Assembly: GCF_040581485.1 (NCBI RefSeq)
Contig: NC_090131.1
Coordinates: 27,726,532 to 27,790,531, forward strand
Origin: Linepithema humile
Taxonomy: Eukaryota > Arthropoda > Insecta > Hymenoptera > Formicidae
Length of the DNA stretch: 64,000 nucleotides
Direction of reading: 5' to 3'
The stretch's first letter is position 1. Each line of letters opens with the position of its first letter. The position numbers and the translations under genes were made by a program. Under the pieces are notes generated by a model. It had not been told where the DNA came from, did no database searches, and saw nothing but the letters and a program-made list of their open reading frames with translations. Shown here piece after piece: positions 14,329 through 24,496 of the stretch.

Positions 14329-14927
14329 CAGGGTGAGGAAAAAGTCCCAGACCCCTGAAATATCTTGATAACAAAGCATTTTTGAGAAAAATGTTTCATA
14401 CAAAAGTTATAGGGTTTTAAGAGACGCATCACATAGTAAGGTTAATATGACTTTGAATAGCATTGTCAAGGTCACGTAAAAATCACTTTGAAATTTTTAA
14501 ATGGAAATCCCCATTTTTTTATTGCATATTTTTCTAGCTTATTTCAAGACTTTTCCAAAACACTATAATTAACTTTTTTGTTCAGGACTTTCCGAGTTAT
14601 GAAACATGAATGTTACAGTATTTTGACATAAAATACAAAATATCTTGTAAAATATTCAGTTTTCGATAATTTTACCTTAATACTTTTATGCATAGAATAA
14701 TGAGATGAATCAATTAATATAAAGAAAACACACAGTTGCTCTTAAGAAAAAATATGTAATTTGCAATATAAAGCTGCATATTTTTTTTTAAGCAACTATG
14801 TGTTTTCTTTATATCAATTGATTCGTCTCATTATTTTGTGCATAAAAGTATCAAGGTAAGATTCCCGAAAACTGAATGTTTTACAAGATATTTTGTATTT
14901 TATGTCAAAATACTGTAACTTTCAAGA
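14329..14927. mobile_element. Foldback DNA transposon remnant with CAGGGTG end
   Basis: The left end reads TA-CAGGGTGAGG, the TA plus CAGGGTG start shared with the other mariner-like repeats of this window. The right part is a long imperfect foldback: an arm from 14612 to about 14766 pairs with one ending at 14919, around an A/T-rich loop. No transposase is visible and the right terminus is unclear. A nuclear-receptor-like extended half site (TCAAGGTCA) occurs near 14467. I would call it a non-autonomous, partly rearranged Tc1/mariner-class element. Confidence 0.55.
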
Positions 14928-14934
14928 CAGATTT

Positions 14935-15170
14935 TTTCAGACAGATTTTGAATTTATTAGAATTCCTATTAATGCAACAAGATTATGGTAGATTCAACCA
15001 GAATTTGGTAGATTCAACAATCTGTTTGGTTACGAGCTAACCAACTCAGGTTCTGGTTGAATCTACCAGATTCTGGTTGAATCTATTAGAATCTTGATGC
15101 ATTAATAAGAATTCTGGTAAATTTAACCAGAATCTGATAGATTCAACTAGAATCTATCTGTTTCGTTCAA
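14935..15170. repeat. Short-period inverted repeat cluster (GGTAGATTCAACCAGA-like)
   Basis: Units of about 18 bp related to TCTGGTTGAATCTACC occur in one orientation in the left half and the opposite orientation in the right half, so the whole block can fold into a hairpin. It directly abuts the 560-bp tandem array. I do not know its origin. Confidence 0.6.
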
Positions 15171-15216
15171 AATTGAACAGACAATTTGTTGAATTAAACA
15201 AAATATTCTTCTTAGT

Positions 15217-18200
15217 GCTGAAAAAATCTCAAGGAGATTTAATAACAGGTCCGTTCCTATCTTTACATCTCTCAGATCAACGTAATATTTCATTAGATAC
15301 GTATAGACCTAATGGGCTTATTCTCGTGGAGCACATAATTTCATTACTGATAAAATTGATTGAATTTAAGCTCAACTTATTTTAGCTCTTGTAACACGCT
15401 CTTATGGTACGATAGTGCATATTATTTTTGTTGTTGTTGTGTTTATGACTGTCACTTTTGTGTTATTTATAAAATGGAAGCCACCCTTATCTGTTTCCTG
15501 GCAAACTTATTAGAGACCAGCTTTTTTTACTTACATCTAAGTGTTCAGGACAATCCGTCCACTGCCTCTCCTGTTCTTCATTGGTCTCGTACGTAGGCCT
15601 GTGCAGGTTTGGCAGATCTTCCCACGAAAAATTCAGTTTCACTGAATTCTGCTCATCATTAATCTGTTGATTATAAAAATTCATTTAATTCATTTAAAAA
15701 GCAGTTTTTTATATATACTATATTATATCCGAACATTGGATATACATATATTCCATGTCCTTAGCAAGTATTTAATGCTGAAAAAATTTCAAGGAGATTT
15801 AATAACAGGTCCGTTCCTATCTTTACATCTCTCAGATCAACGTAATATTTCATTAGATACGTATAGACCTAATGGGCTTATTCTCGTGGAGCACATAATT
15901 TCATTACTGATAAAATTGATTGAATTTAAGCTCAACTTATTTTAGCTCTTGTAACACGCTCTTATGGTACGATAGTGCATATTATTTTTGTTGTTGTTGT
16001 GTTTATGACTGTCACTTTTGTGTTATTTATAAAATGGAAGCCACCCTTATCTGTTTCCTGGCAAACTTATTAGAGACCAGCTTTTTTTACTTACATCTAA
16101 GTGTTCAGGACAATCCGTCCACTGCCTCTCCTGTTCTTCATTGGTCTCGTACGTAGGCCTGTGCAGGTTTGGCAGATCTTCCCACGAAAAATTCAGTTTC
16201 ACTGAATTCTGCTCATCATTAATCTGTTGATTATAAAAATTCATTTAATTCATTTAAAAAGCAGTTTTTTATATATACTATATTATATCCGAACATTGGA
16301 TATACATATATTCCATGTCCTTAGCAAGTATTTAATGCTGAAAAAATTTCAAGGAGATTTAATAACAGGTCCGTTCCTATCTTTACATCTCTCAGATCAA
16401 CGTAATATTTCATTAGATACGTATAGACCTAATGGGCTTATTCTCGTGGAGCACATAATTTCATTACTGATAAAATTGATTGAATTTAAGCTCAACTTAT
16501 TTTAGCTCTTGTAACACGCTCTTATGGTACGATAGTGCATATTATTTTTGTTGTTGTTGTGTTTATGACTGTCACTTTTGTGTTATTTATAAAATGGAAG
16601 CCACCCTTATCTGTTTCCTGGCAAACTTATTAGAGACCAGCTTTTTTTACTTACATCTAAGTGTTCAGGACAATCCGTCCACTGCCTCTCCTGTTCTTCA
16701 TTGGTCTCGTACGTAGGCCTGTGCAGGTTTGGCAGATCTTCCCACGAAAAATTCAGTTTCACTGAATTCTGCTCATCATTAATCTGTTGATTATAAAAAT
16801 TCATTTAATTCATTTAAAAAGCAGTTTTTTATATATACTATATTATATCCGAACATTGCATATACATATATTCCATGTCCTTAGCAAGTATTTAATGCTG
16901 AAAAAATCTCAAGGAGATTTAATAACAGGTCCGTTCCTATCTTTACATCTCTCAGATCAGCGTAATATTTCATTAGATACGTATAGACCTAATGGGCTTA
17001 TTCTCGTGGAGCACATAATTTCATTACTGATAAAATTGATTGAATTTAAGCTCAACTTATTTTAGCTCTTGTAACACGCTCTTATGGTACGATAGTGCAT
17101 ATTATTTTTGTTGTTGTTGTGTTTATGACTGTCACTTTTGTGTTATTTATAAAATGGAAGCCACCCTTATCTGTTTCCTGGCAAACTTATTAGAGACCAG
17201 CTTTTTTTACTTACATCTAAGTGTTCAGGACAATCCGTCCACTGCCTCTCCTGTTCTTCATTGGTCTCGTACGTAGGCCTGTGCAGGTTTGGCAGATCTT
17301 CCCACGAAAAATTCAGTTTCACTGAATTCTGCTCATCATTAATCTGTTGATTATAAAAATTCATTTAATTCATTTAAAAAGCAGTTTTTTATATATACTA
17401 TATTATATCCGAACATTGGATATACATATATTCCATGTCCTTAGCAAGTATTTAATGCTGAAAAAATTTCAAGAAGATTTAATAACAGGTCCGTTCCTAT
17501 CTTTACATCTCTCAGATCAACGTAATATTTCATTAGATACGTATAGACCTAATGGGCTTATTCTCGTGGAGCACATAATTTCATTACTGATAAAATTGAT
17601 TGAATTTAAGCTCAACTTATTTTAGCTCTTGTAACACGCTCTTATGGTACGATAGTGCATATTATTTTTGTTGTTGTTGTGTTTATGACTGTCACTTTTG
17701 TGTTATTTATAAAATGGAAGCCACCCTTATCTGTTTCCTGGCAAACTTATTAGAGACCAGCTTTTTTTACTTACATCTAAGTGTTCAGGACAATCCGTCC
17801 ACTGCCTCTCCTGTTCTTCATTGGTCTCGTACGTAGGCCTGTGCAGGTTTGGCAGATCTTCCCACGAAAAATTCAGTTTCACTGAATTCTGCTCATCATT
17901 AATCTGTTGATTATAAAAATTCATTTAATTCATTTAAAAAGCAGTTTTTTATATATACTATATTATATCCGAACATTGCATATACATATATTCCATGTCC
18001 TTAGCAAGTATTTAATGCTGAAAAAATCTCAAGGAGATTTAATAACAGGTCCGTTCCTATCTTTACATCTCTCAGATCAGCGTAATATTTCATTAGATAC
18101 GTATAGACCTAATGGGCTTATTCTCGTGGAGCACATAATTTCATTACTGATAAAATTGATTGAATTTAAGCTCAACTTATTTTAGCTCTGGTAACACGCT

Positions 18201-18576
18201 CTTATGGTACGATAGTGCATATTATTTTTGTTGTTGTTGTGTTTATGACTGTCACTTTTGTGTTATTTATAAAATGGAAGCCACCCTTATCTGTTTCCTG
18301 GCAAACTTATTAGAGACCAGCTTTTTTTACTTACATCTAAGTGTTCAGGACAATCCGTCCACTGCGTCTCCTGTTCTTCATTGGTCTCGTACGTAGGCCT
18401 GTGCAAGTTTGGCAGATCTTCCCACGAAAAATTCAGTTTCACTGAATTCTGCTCATCATCAATCTGTTGATTATAAAAATTCATTTAATTCATTTAAAAA
18501 GCAGTTTTTTATATATACTATATTATATCCGAACATTGGATATACATATATTCTATGTCCTTAGCAAGTATTTAAT
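15217..18576. repeat. Tandem array of six 560-bp units
   Basis: Six head-to-tail copies start at about 15217, 15777, 16337, 16897, 17457 and 18017. The period is exactly 560 bp with only scattered single-base differences, so the total of 3360 bp is six whole units. Diagnostic differences include TCTC/TTTC near the unit start, GATCAACG/GATCAGCG about 60 bases in, and TTGGA/TTGCA near the unit end. Near-identity across all parts of the unit indicates recent expansion or gene conversion. Each unit contains the minus-strand exon-like segment annotated separately. It could be a satellite, a tandemly duplicated exon cassette, or partly an assembly artefact. Confidence 0.97.
15535..18463 (-). CDS. 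Six repeats of a candidate 129-nt coding exon
   Basis: In each 560-bp unit the minus strand shows an acceptor (ATAATCAACAG), then 43 open codons, then a consensus donor (GTAAGT). The segments are 15535-15663, 16095-16223, 16655-16783, 17215-17343, 17775-17903 and 18335-18463. Since 129 is divisible by three, serial splicing would keep frame and give a protein with six 43-residue repeats, hydrophilic and acidic, containing the core SWEDLPNLHRPTYET. The first copy in transcription order (18335-18463) differs by Asn to Asp and Arg to Thr. I do not recognise the family. The exon 18986-19101 upstream ends in the same phase. Function is unknown. Expression and coding status are inference from splice signals and phase. 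Confidence 0.35.
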
Positions 18577-18931
18577 TATCAATTAATAATTGTAATTTTG
18601 ATTTTACTTCTGTATTAATGTTTGTAATTTCTGTAATTGTAATTTTAAAAAATGTATAATCTATACAGCAAGATCAAAAAATATTATTGCAATAGAAAAA
18701 ATTATATAGCTTATAACAATTAACTCTTAAAAGTTCGGCTTTTAAAACATTTATATTAATGAATACATAATTGTCGATTTATATTTAATGCAAATAAAAA
18801 TTTACTTGTGAAACTACAATTGAAATCTTCATGATAATGTTAATATGTGTATAATATTAATAATATAAGATAATATATATAATTAATATAAGCACTAACT
18901 TTTTCTGTTTTATGAAAAAATGTACACTTAC

Positions 18932-19101
18932 ATTTGATTCTTCCCATATCTTCTGCCTTTCTCGCTTCTCTTTTTTCCATCTTACTTTCAATGGAAATTG
19001 AACTGCCCGTCCAAGATTTGGCGGGCCTCTTGAACAGGTTAAGTTCAATGGAAGATCACAGTTCTGTTCACTTTGCTGATTGTGACGAAGAGATGAGCAT
19101 T
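18932..19101 (-). CDS. Candidate upstream exon of the tandem-exon gene
   Basis: The minus strand has an acceptor (TTTATTCCAG), then an open frame beginning with two bases that complete a codon and 38 codons up to a donor at 18985 (AAA followed by GTAAGA). A second donor lies 54 bases further (GTAAGTG, exon end 18932), also in frame. Both end at a codon boundary, which matches the phase of the repeated 43-codon exons. The peptide is Cys- and Arg/Lys-rich with the core RGPPNLGRAVQF, faintly resembling LPNLHRP in the repeated exon. No family is recognised, and the start of the gene is not found. Confidence 0.3.
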
Positions 19102-20516
19102 CTGGAATAAACATATCGGTAGTTGAGAAGTTTTATGGCGATCATTGCGTATTGTTAGTACATTGGCTTTAAAGAGACATCGTTAATTCTTCACTATTAT
19201 TTAACATGTTTGCAAGTGGCATCCTAATACGAATACTCAATCCTACATTTGAATGTTTTCGATACATTTAATAGTCTTCGCAAATGATCTAATAATTTAC
19301 TACGTTGACAGAAAAAATCCACCTGGATACGAGATAAATTACAAGACATCTTTGAACAGTTACAATTTTACCACCGTTCATGGAAGTTGAATATCAATAT
19401 CAGCACAATATCTATCATAAATTAGCATACTGAATTATATTACACATCACATATATAGAATTATTTTTCGCGAAAGACAAATATAATTGTCTGCGTAATT
19501 TTTATCTGCATGTTGAACAATAAAATTACAATTATAAAATCGCGATTATTTGACAAATAATAATAAGAAATAAATTATTGTTTATATTTCAAGATATTAT
19601 TTGTTTGATATTGTTTCTATTTCAGCTGCTTTTCAATTTAATCGTCATTTAAATCAATCACGCGAGTTTGACGAGCATTTGTACATACATACAATGCGTG
19701 CATATATGAAGACATACATATGTAAGAGTCTATATATACATATGTATATACGTAAATATGTGTAAATATATAACGTCAATCACGGAAACAGTGACCTCAC
19801 TTGGTTGCAATCTTAAAGTATGTGTCGGATGTACGCTCGGCACGTAACGTTTATCTATTGCTTTGTAGCAGATAATGATAAATGACGACTGGTTAGCAAC
19901 ATGCATATATGTACAAGTTGTATTATACATTCACAAGAAGAATGTGATATTTAATTATCTAAACATTTTCGCGAAATCTAATAACTCGTCCATAACAAGA
20001 AAAAGCATTCTGCACTGGAATTAGTAATGTTATTTGCAATTAACTAACAATTAACTGTTAAAAATACAAACAATATTAAGATTTGCTCTTTTTTATTAAA
20101 CAATAATCGTATAATAACAACAAGCTATTAAAGCAGGAGCTGGTTAGAATTGCTCAAAAATTTATTTTATTAAAAATATAACAAACGTTTCGGCTTAAGG
20201 AATGTGGCTATCTTCAAAATTGTGTAAAAATTTTTGACATAAATGTTAAAGTTGTAGATATAACATAACGATGATAAGCTAATTAAGCAAAAAACGCTCT
20301 CCAACAATGATTGTGACTCTGGTAAAATATCCTGTTAATGTGAAACGCATCAGATTTATAGGAACGTTTTTAGTGTGTGTGAAGCTGGCGTATCATTTCA
20401 CGGAAACTCACAAATAATTATGAGTTCTGGCTTTATTTTCAATAGTTCTAGAGTTCTTGATAGTTTAAACAAATAGTTCTGGCCATTAAACCAACAAAAA
20501 TGCCTCAGGACAAACT

Positions 20517-20705
20517 GATCTATAGATATAAGGATTCTTGTTCTTATTTTATTCTTATTGATATTTTTTTGCTTATACATGTTTTTTTGGTTATTTTTTA
20601 AAAGATTTATAGTTCTATAAGAGTTCTAAGAAGAGTTCTGCCTTCTAAAAGCAAAAAAATATCAATAAGGATAAAATAAGAACAAGAATTCTATATCTAT
20701 AGATA
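20517..20705. repeat. Inverted repeat, 54-bp arms
   Basis: The arm at about 20517-20570 is the near-perfect reverse complement of about 20651-20705, with a loop of about 80 bp that contains several GAGTTCT-type short repeats. This is probably a small foldback element; no target-site duplication is obvious. Confidence 0.7.
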
Positions 20706-20733
20706 TTATTGCTTATATATATTTGTGCTTATA

Positions 20734-21930
20734 CAAAGTGAGTCATTTTAATCTATGGATCCGAATATCTTCCAAATTACGGTATCTACAAAAAAATGGT
20801 TTAGATAAAAGTTGACCAGGACAGAGGGAGTCATTTAATTGTACCATTGGTTTTGACCTTGAGGTTTGACCTTGAGGTCAATTTTGAAGGTTATTTCAAG
20901 GTCACGATGGTTTTTTTAAATGGGACACCCTATTTTTGACTACGGATTTCGAAAGAGCGGAAAATTTTACATCAAACTTGTCTTATAAAAAATATGTTCT
21001 TGCGACCTTGGAAAGGTCAAAAATAAAGGTGAAATGCCTGAAAAACGATCTGGTGTAGTTTTTCTGAAATGACGTAGTTTTCTGGGTAACACAAATGTGC
21101 ATAATGCTTAAACAAAGTCAATGAATTGTAAAAGTGTAAATCACTTTGACTAGCTTGACCTTGAGGTCAATTTTCAAGGTTGTTTGAAGCTCATAACGCA
21201 TTTTTTGATTAATAAACCCTATTTTTGACTGCTGAACCTGTTTCTTGACAATGAGCTCTCAAACAATGGCACTTTTTACATAAGCATAGGGATTTTTTAG
21301 TTTTTGACCTGACCTTTTGAAGGTCATATCAAGGTCAAAAGCACTTTTATCTTACTTTTAGCGTTACCCGGAAACAACGACGTGGACATAGTAAGTTCTG
21401 TTTCCTTTAGGGTGCTTGATTATCGGTCAATAATTATAAAAATGTTGTTTTTGCTGAACGACCAACCACAAGAGATGATTTTATGGACCGCATTCGTAGA
21501 GCTTGTGCAGCCATTCCTAGAGCTACCCTGCTTAGAACTGTGGATAGTTTTCAAAACAGATTGCAGTTATGCCTCGAAGCCAACGGAGGTAATTACTATG
21601 CAAAGGAGGTAAATACTGTATTTTGCTCCAAACTATTACGCTTTTTATTGTATTTGTGCGCGCTGATTACGAATATGACCATATCGATTGGCGACAAGGT
21701 CATTTTCAAAGTCAAAACTTAAAAAAAAACTCAAAAATTATCATTTCTTTAACATTATTTTGATAAATAGTATACAAAAATACAAAAAAGTACAAAAAAG
21801 TGAGTAACAAAGAAATGTTTCAAATAAAAGTTGTAGCTCTTGAAAAAATACATCATTTATGTTCAATGTATTTTTTGTATAAAACCAATATTTTTCGAAA
21901 AAAATGCAATGTAAATGCTTTGTATTATTA
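20734..21930 (+). mobile_element. Mariner-like repeat, copy A
   Basis: This 1.2-kb repeat is about 90% or more identical to copies B, C and D in this window. Its left end is decayed (TACAAAGTGA against TACAGGGTGA in B). It carries the C-terminal piece of a transposase near its right part and many AAGGTCA motifs. It is followed directly by copy B, which starts at the next TA-CAGGGTGA. Confidence 0.85.
21447..21722 (+). pseudogene. Transposase C-terminal remnant (Tc1/mariner-like), copy A
   Basis: The plus-strand frame contains VFAERPTTRDDF followed by RIRRACAAIPRATLL, then SFQNRLQLCLEANGG. In family terms this is the tail of insect Tc1/mariner-like transposases, which end with a similar Arg-rich helix and a ..NGG(H)FE.. 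motif. The catalytic DDE/D region is absent, so it is not functional. The frame runs on past the normal end to a stop at 21722. A second open frame shifted by one base is only a shadow. Confidence 0.6.
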
Positions 21931-21932
21931 TA

Positions 21933-22961
21933 CAGGGTGAATCATTTTAATCTATGGATCCGAATATCTTCCAAATTACGGTATCTACAAAAAAATGGTT
22001 TAAATAAAAGTTGACCAGGACAGAGGGAGTCATTTAATTGTACCATTGGTTTTGACCTTGAGGTCAATTTTGAAGGTTATTTCAAGGTCACGATGGTTTT
22101 TTTAAATGGGACACCCTATTTTTGACTGCGGATTTCGAAAAAGCGGAAAATTTTACATTAAACTTGTCTTATGAAAAAATTGTTTTTGCGATCTTGGAAA
22201 GGTCAAAAATGAAGGTGAAATGCCTGAAAAACGATCTGGTGTAGTTTTTCTGAAATGACGTGGTTTTCTGGGTAACACAAATGTGCGTAATGCTTAAACA
22301 AAGTCAATGAATTGTAAAAGTGTAAATCACTTTGACTAGCTTGACTTTGAGGTCAATTTTCAAGGTTGTTTAAGACTCATAACGCATTTTTTGATTAATA
22401 AACCCTATTTTTGACCGCTGAACCTGTTTCTTGACAATGGGCTCTTAAACAATGGCACTTTTTACATGAGCATAGGGATTTTTTAGTTTTTCGATCTGAT
22501 CTTTTGAAGGTCATATCAAGGTCAAAAGCACTTTCATCTTACTTTTAGCGTTACCCGGAAACAACGACGTGGACATAGTAAGTTCTGTTTCCTTTAGGGT
22601 GCTTGATTATCGGTCAATAATTATAAAATCGTTGTTTTTGCTGAACGACCAACCACAAGAGATGATTTTATGGGCCGCATTCGTAGAGCTTGTGCAGCCA
22701 TTCCTAGAGCTACCCTGCTTAGAACTGTGGATAGTTTTCAAAACAGATTGCAGTTATGCCTCGAAGCCAACGGAGGTAATTACTATGCAAAGGAGGTAAA
22801 TACTGTATTTTGCTCCAAACTATTACGCTTTTTATTGTATTTTTGCGCGCTGATTACGAATATGACCATATCAATTGGCGACAAGGTCATTTTCAAAGTC
22901 AAAACTTAAAAAAAAACTCAAAAATTATCATTTCTTTAACATTATTTTGATAAATAGTATA
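21933..22961 (+). mobile_element. Mariner-like repeat, copy B (interrupted by the LTR element)
   Basis: It starts with TA-CAGGGTGAATCATTTTAA and matches copy A along its length. The match stops at GATAAATAGTATA, where the LTR retrotransposon is inserted. Its best intact end defines the family terminus: CAGGGTG next to TA, typical of elements that duplicate TA on insertion. Confidence 0.9.
22634..22909 (+). pseudogene. Transposase C-terminal remnant, copy B
   Basis: This is the same C-terminal transposase tail as in copy A (RIRRACAAIPRATLL...CLEANGG), with Gly replacing Asp just after the internal Met. Only the last 50 or so family residues are recognisable; everything upstream in the repeat is non-coding. 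It is non-functional as a transposase. Confidence 0.6.
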
Positions 22962-23843
22962 TATAGGCGTTAAGCCTAAGGAATTGTGTTCGACTGGTGA
23001 GAAGTGAGAGAGAGTCAATGGTGTAGAAATGTGTTTATTTCTTTGTCAGAGAGAAGTATGTATGTACAAGTGTGTGTGTAACTTGAGTGCGCCAGCGGCG
23101 CACTCGCGGCAGAGTGTAAGGCCGCGAGTTTCGAATGAAAGGTGACGGGCGCGGTAAGATATTACCGGCCGCGTCTGCGTGGTTGGAATCGAGTCCTTAA
23201 CAGGACGATTCATACGAGGGTGCGTGTTGCATCCCGGCGGCGAGGTTTGCGTTGCGGTGGAGTATGTCTCCGTTGTGCCATGCGCTGCGACCGTCCGGCT
23301 CTCGATGTGAGTCGCAAGTGAGTCTGCGAGCCGAGGCGGGAGAGGCCTTCGCATTCGGATGTCCCCGGAACGTGAGTGTCACGTTGGGGGCCGAGTCAAC
23401 CGGGCACAGAACTCTAAGGGAATTATTTTCCGCTGTAGAGTCTGTGGTGGCGACGGCGATGCTGGTGCGTCAGCTGACCGTAGCTGTACATCCTACGTGA
23501 GGTGTGCGGTCAGAGCTGAGACTGAGTCTTTCGCTTCCGTGCCTTCCCAGGCACTGTGAAAAGTCGAGAAGACTTGCTGGTCGCGCTCTTCGAAGCAGAG
23601 CTGTGACTCCGTTCAAGGGCCCTTAGTGAGAGCTCGCCTTGAAGCGAGTGAGTGAGTAAAGATCTGCGGAGCAGCTCTTTTATATCTCGTCGATCGAAGC
23701 TTGATCGCGAGAAAGCTCTTCACCGCCTGCGCCACCTGGCGGTGGGTCCGCAAGCTTATAACTGGTAGAAGGCCTGCGGCGCGTAGCGGCGCCGCGGCGT
23801 ATTATGCCGCTTCAGTACAGCTGTGTGGCGGTGAGCCGCCACA
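22962..23843 (-). repeat. 3' LTR of the Gypsy-type element (882 bp)
   Basis: It shares its first 300 bp (plus-strand order) and its last 56 bp with the other LTR at 24497-25322. The shared parts include the run TGTGTTCGACTGGTGAGAAG and the terminal segment GGCGGTGAGCCGCCACA. The middle 390 bp has no counterpart in the other LTR. The sequence is GC-rich with several short hairpins, such as GTGCGCCAGCGGCGCAC. Confidence 0.85.
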
Positions 23844-23853
23844 GGACCCCCTT
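23844..23853 (-). other. Polypurine tract
   Basis: On the minus strand AAGGGGGTCC lies directly upstream of the 3' LTR. That is where plus-strand DNA synthesis is primed in LTR retrotransposons, and it fixes the orientation of the element. Confidence 0.6.
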
Positions 23854-23861
23854 GGCAGTTT

Positions 23862-24211
23862 TTAAGCCTGAAAACGAGTAGTTGGTTTTGATGTTTTGCC
23901 GCTCCTCTTCTTGTCGGCTGTGGAGGGTCTTGACTGCTTGGCTGCGGCTGGTTCTATTGGCTGCTTGTGGTCGTCCCTGACGTATGCTGACTTCAATTGG
24001 TCTATGGGGACGTTGATTGGCTTGTCGTTGACCAATAGCCCGTAGACTTTTTGTTTGTTGTACGACTTGATAAGGTCCGTCGTATGGCTGCTGTAGCGCC
24101 CTGGTTGGGCCGTCGTGTCTGACGACAACCTTTTTGACAGTTGGCCAAGTCCTTGTGAATGAAGGTGCTGCCGTGGCCGTGTCGTTGTATGCGTGGGCGG
24201 AGTTTGCTCAT
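23862..24211 (-). pseudogene. Gypsy integrase C-terminal remnant, frameshifted
   Basis: Minus-strand frames contain STFIHKDL, VVVRHDGPTRAL, QQPYDGPYQVV and then, after a frameshift near 24050, KVYGLLVNDKPINVPID followed by QLKSAYV. These are the hallmarks of the C-terminal region of insect Gypsy integrases (the PYDGPY and VNDKP...VPIDQLK blocks), which is followed by a basic tail ending at the stop next to the polypurine tract. The frameshift and the loss of the catalytic core make it a pseudogene. Confidence 0.75.
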
Positions 24212-24220
24212 TTTCTAATA

Positions 24221-24365
24221 GCGTTTTCGATTATACAGGATTTGAACGACCCAGGGTTGGTTAATGACGTCATTGCAACCTCTCCACCAATGAAAGACTT
24301 GCATTTATAGTAAAATAGTGATTGATCAACCCTGGGTCGTTCAAATCCTGTATAATCGAAAACGC
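24221..24365. mobile_element. 145-bp MITE nested in the retrotransposon
   Basis: The terminal inverted repeats of about 40 bp are nearly perfect, starting GCGTTTTCGATTATACAGGA and ending in the reverse complement, around a 60-bp core. TA flanks both sides (24219-24220, 24366-24367), compatible with a TA target duplication. It carries no coding capacity. It interrupts the interior of the Gypsy-type element, so it inserted later. Confidence 0.8.
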
Positions 24366-24480
24366 TATAATGCAAATGATCCACAAACTCGCCCGTTGGT
24401 TAATCTTCTCTGATTTGCGCTGCGTCGCTGTCTTGCGTCTCGCCCGTTTTCTCTGATTGGCTCATCTTTCTCGACCAGTC

Positions 24481-24493
24481 GTCGGGGTCACCA
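24481..24493 (-). other. Putative primer-binding site
   Basis: On the minus strand TGGTGACCCCGAC begins three bases after the inner 5' LTR end (CGCCTATA). TGG is the expected start of a sequence complementary to a tRNA 3' CCA end. I do not assign the tRNA. Confidence 0.5.
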
Positions 24494-24496
24494 GTT

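Larger units (their letters stand above)
18577..20730. other. AT-rich non-coding stretch
   Basis: Apart from the exon candidate and the inverted repeat listed separately, I see only AT-rich sequence and short chance frames. A fragment near 20188 (ACGTTTCGGC followed by ATCTTCAAAA) resembles phrases common in decayed retroelements, but it is too short to assign. Confidence 0.5.

Noticed and set aside
15667..18396. Plus-strand 92- and 78-codon frames repeated in each 560-bp unit
   Set aside because: They lack splice signals as good as the minus-strand segment, overlap the antisense exon candidate and show no recognised family. Repetition alone makes them appear conserved.
15217..18576. CRISPR-like or bacterial repeat array
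   Set aside because: The unit is 560 bp without spacers and lies in eukaryotic DNA. It is a tandem duplication.
20150..20230. ACGTTTCGGC / ATCTTCAAAA phrase resembling a retroelement tail
   Set aside because: It is too short and without any coding remnant, so no class can be assigned.
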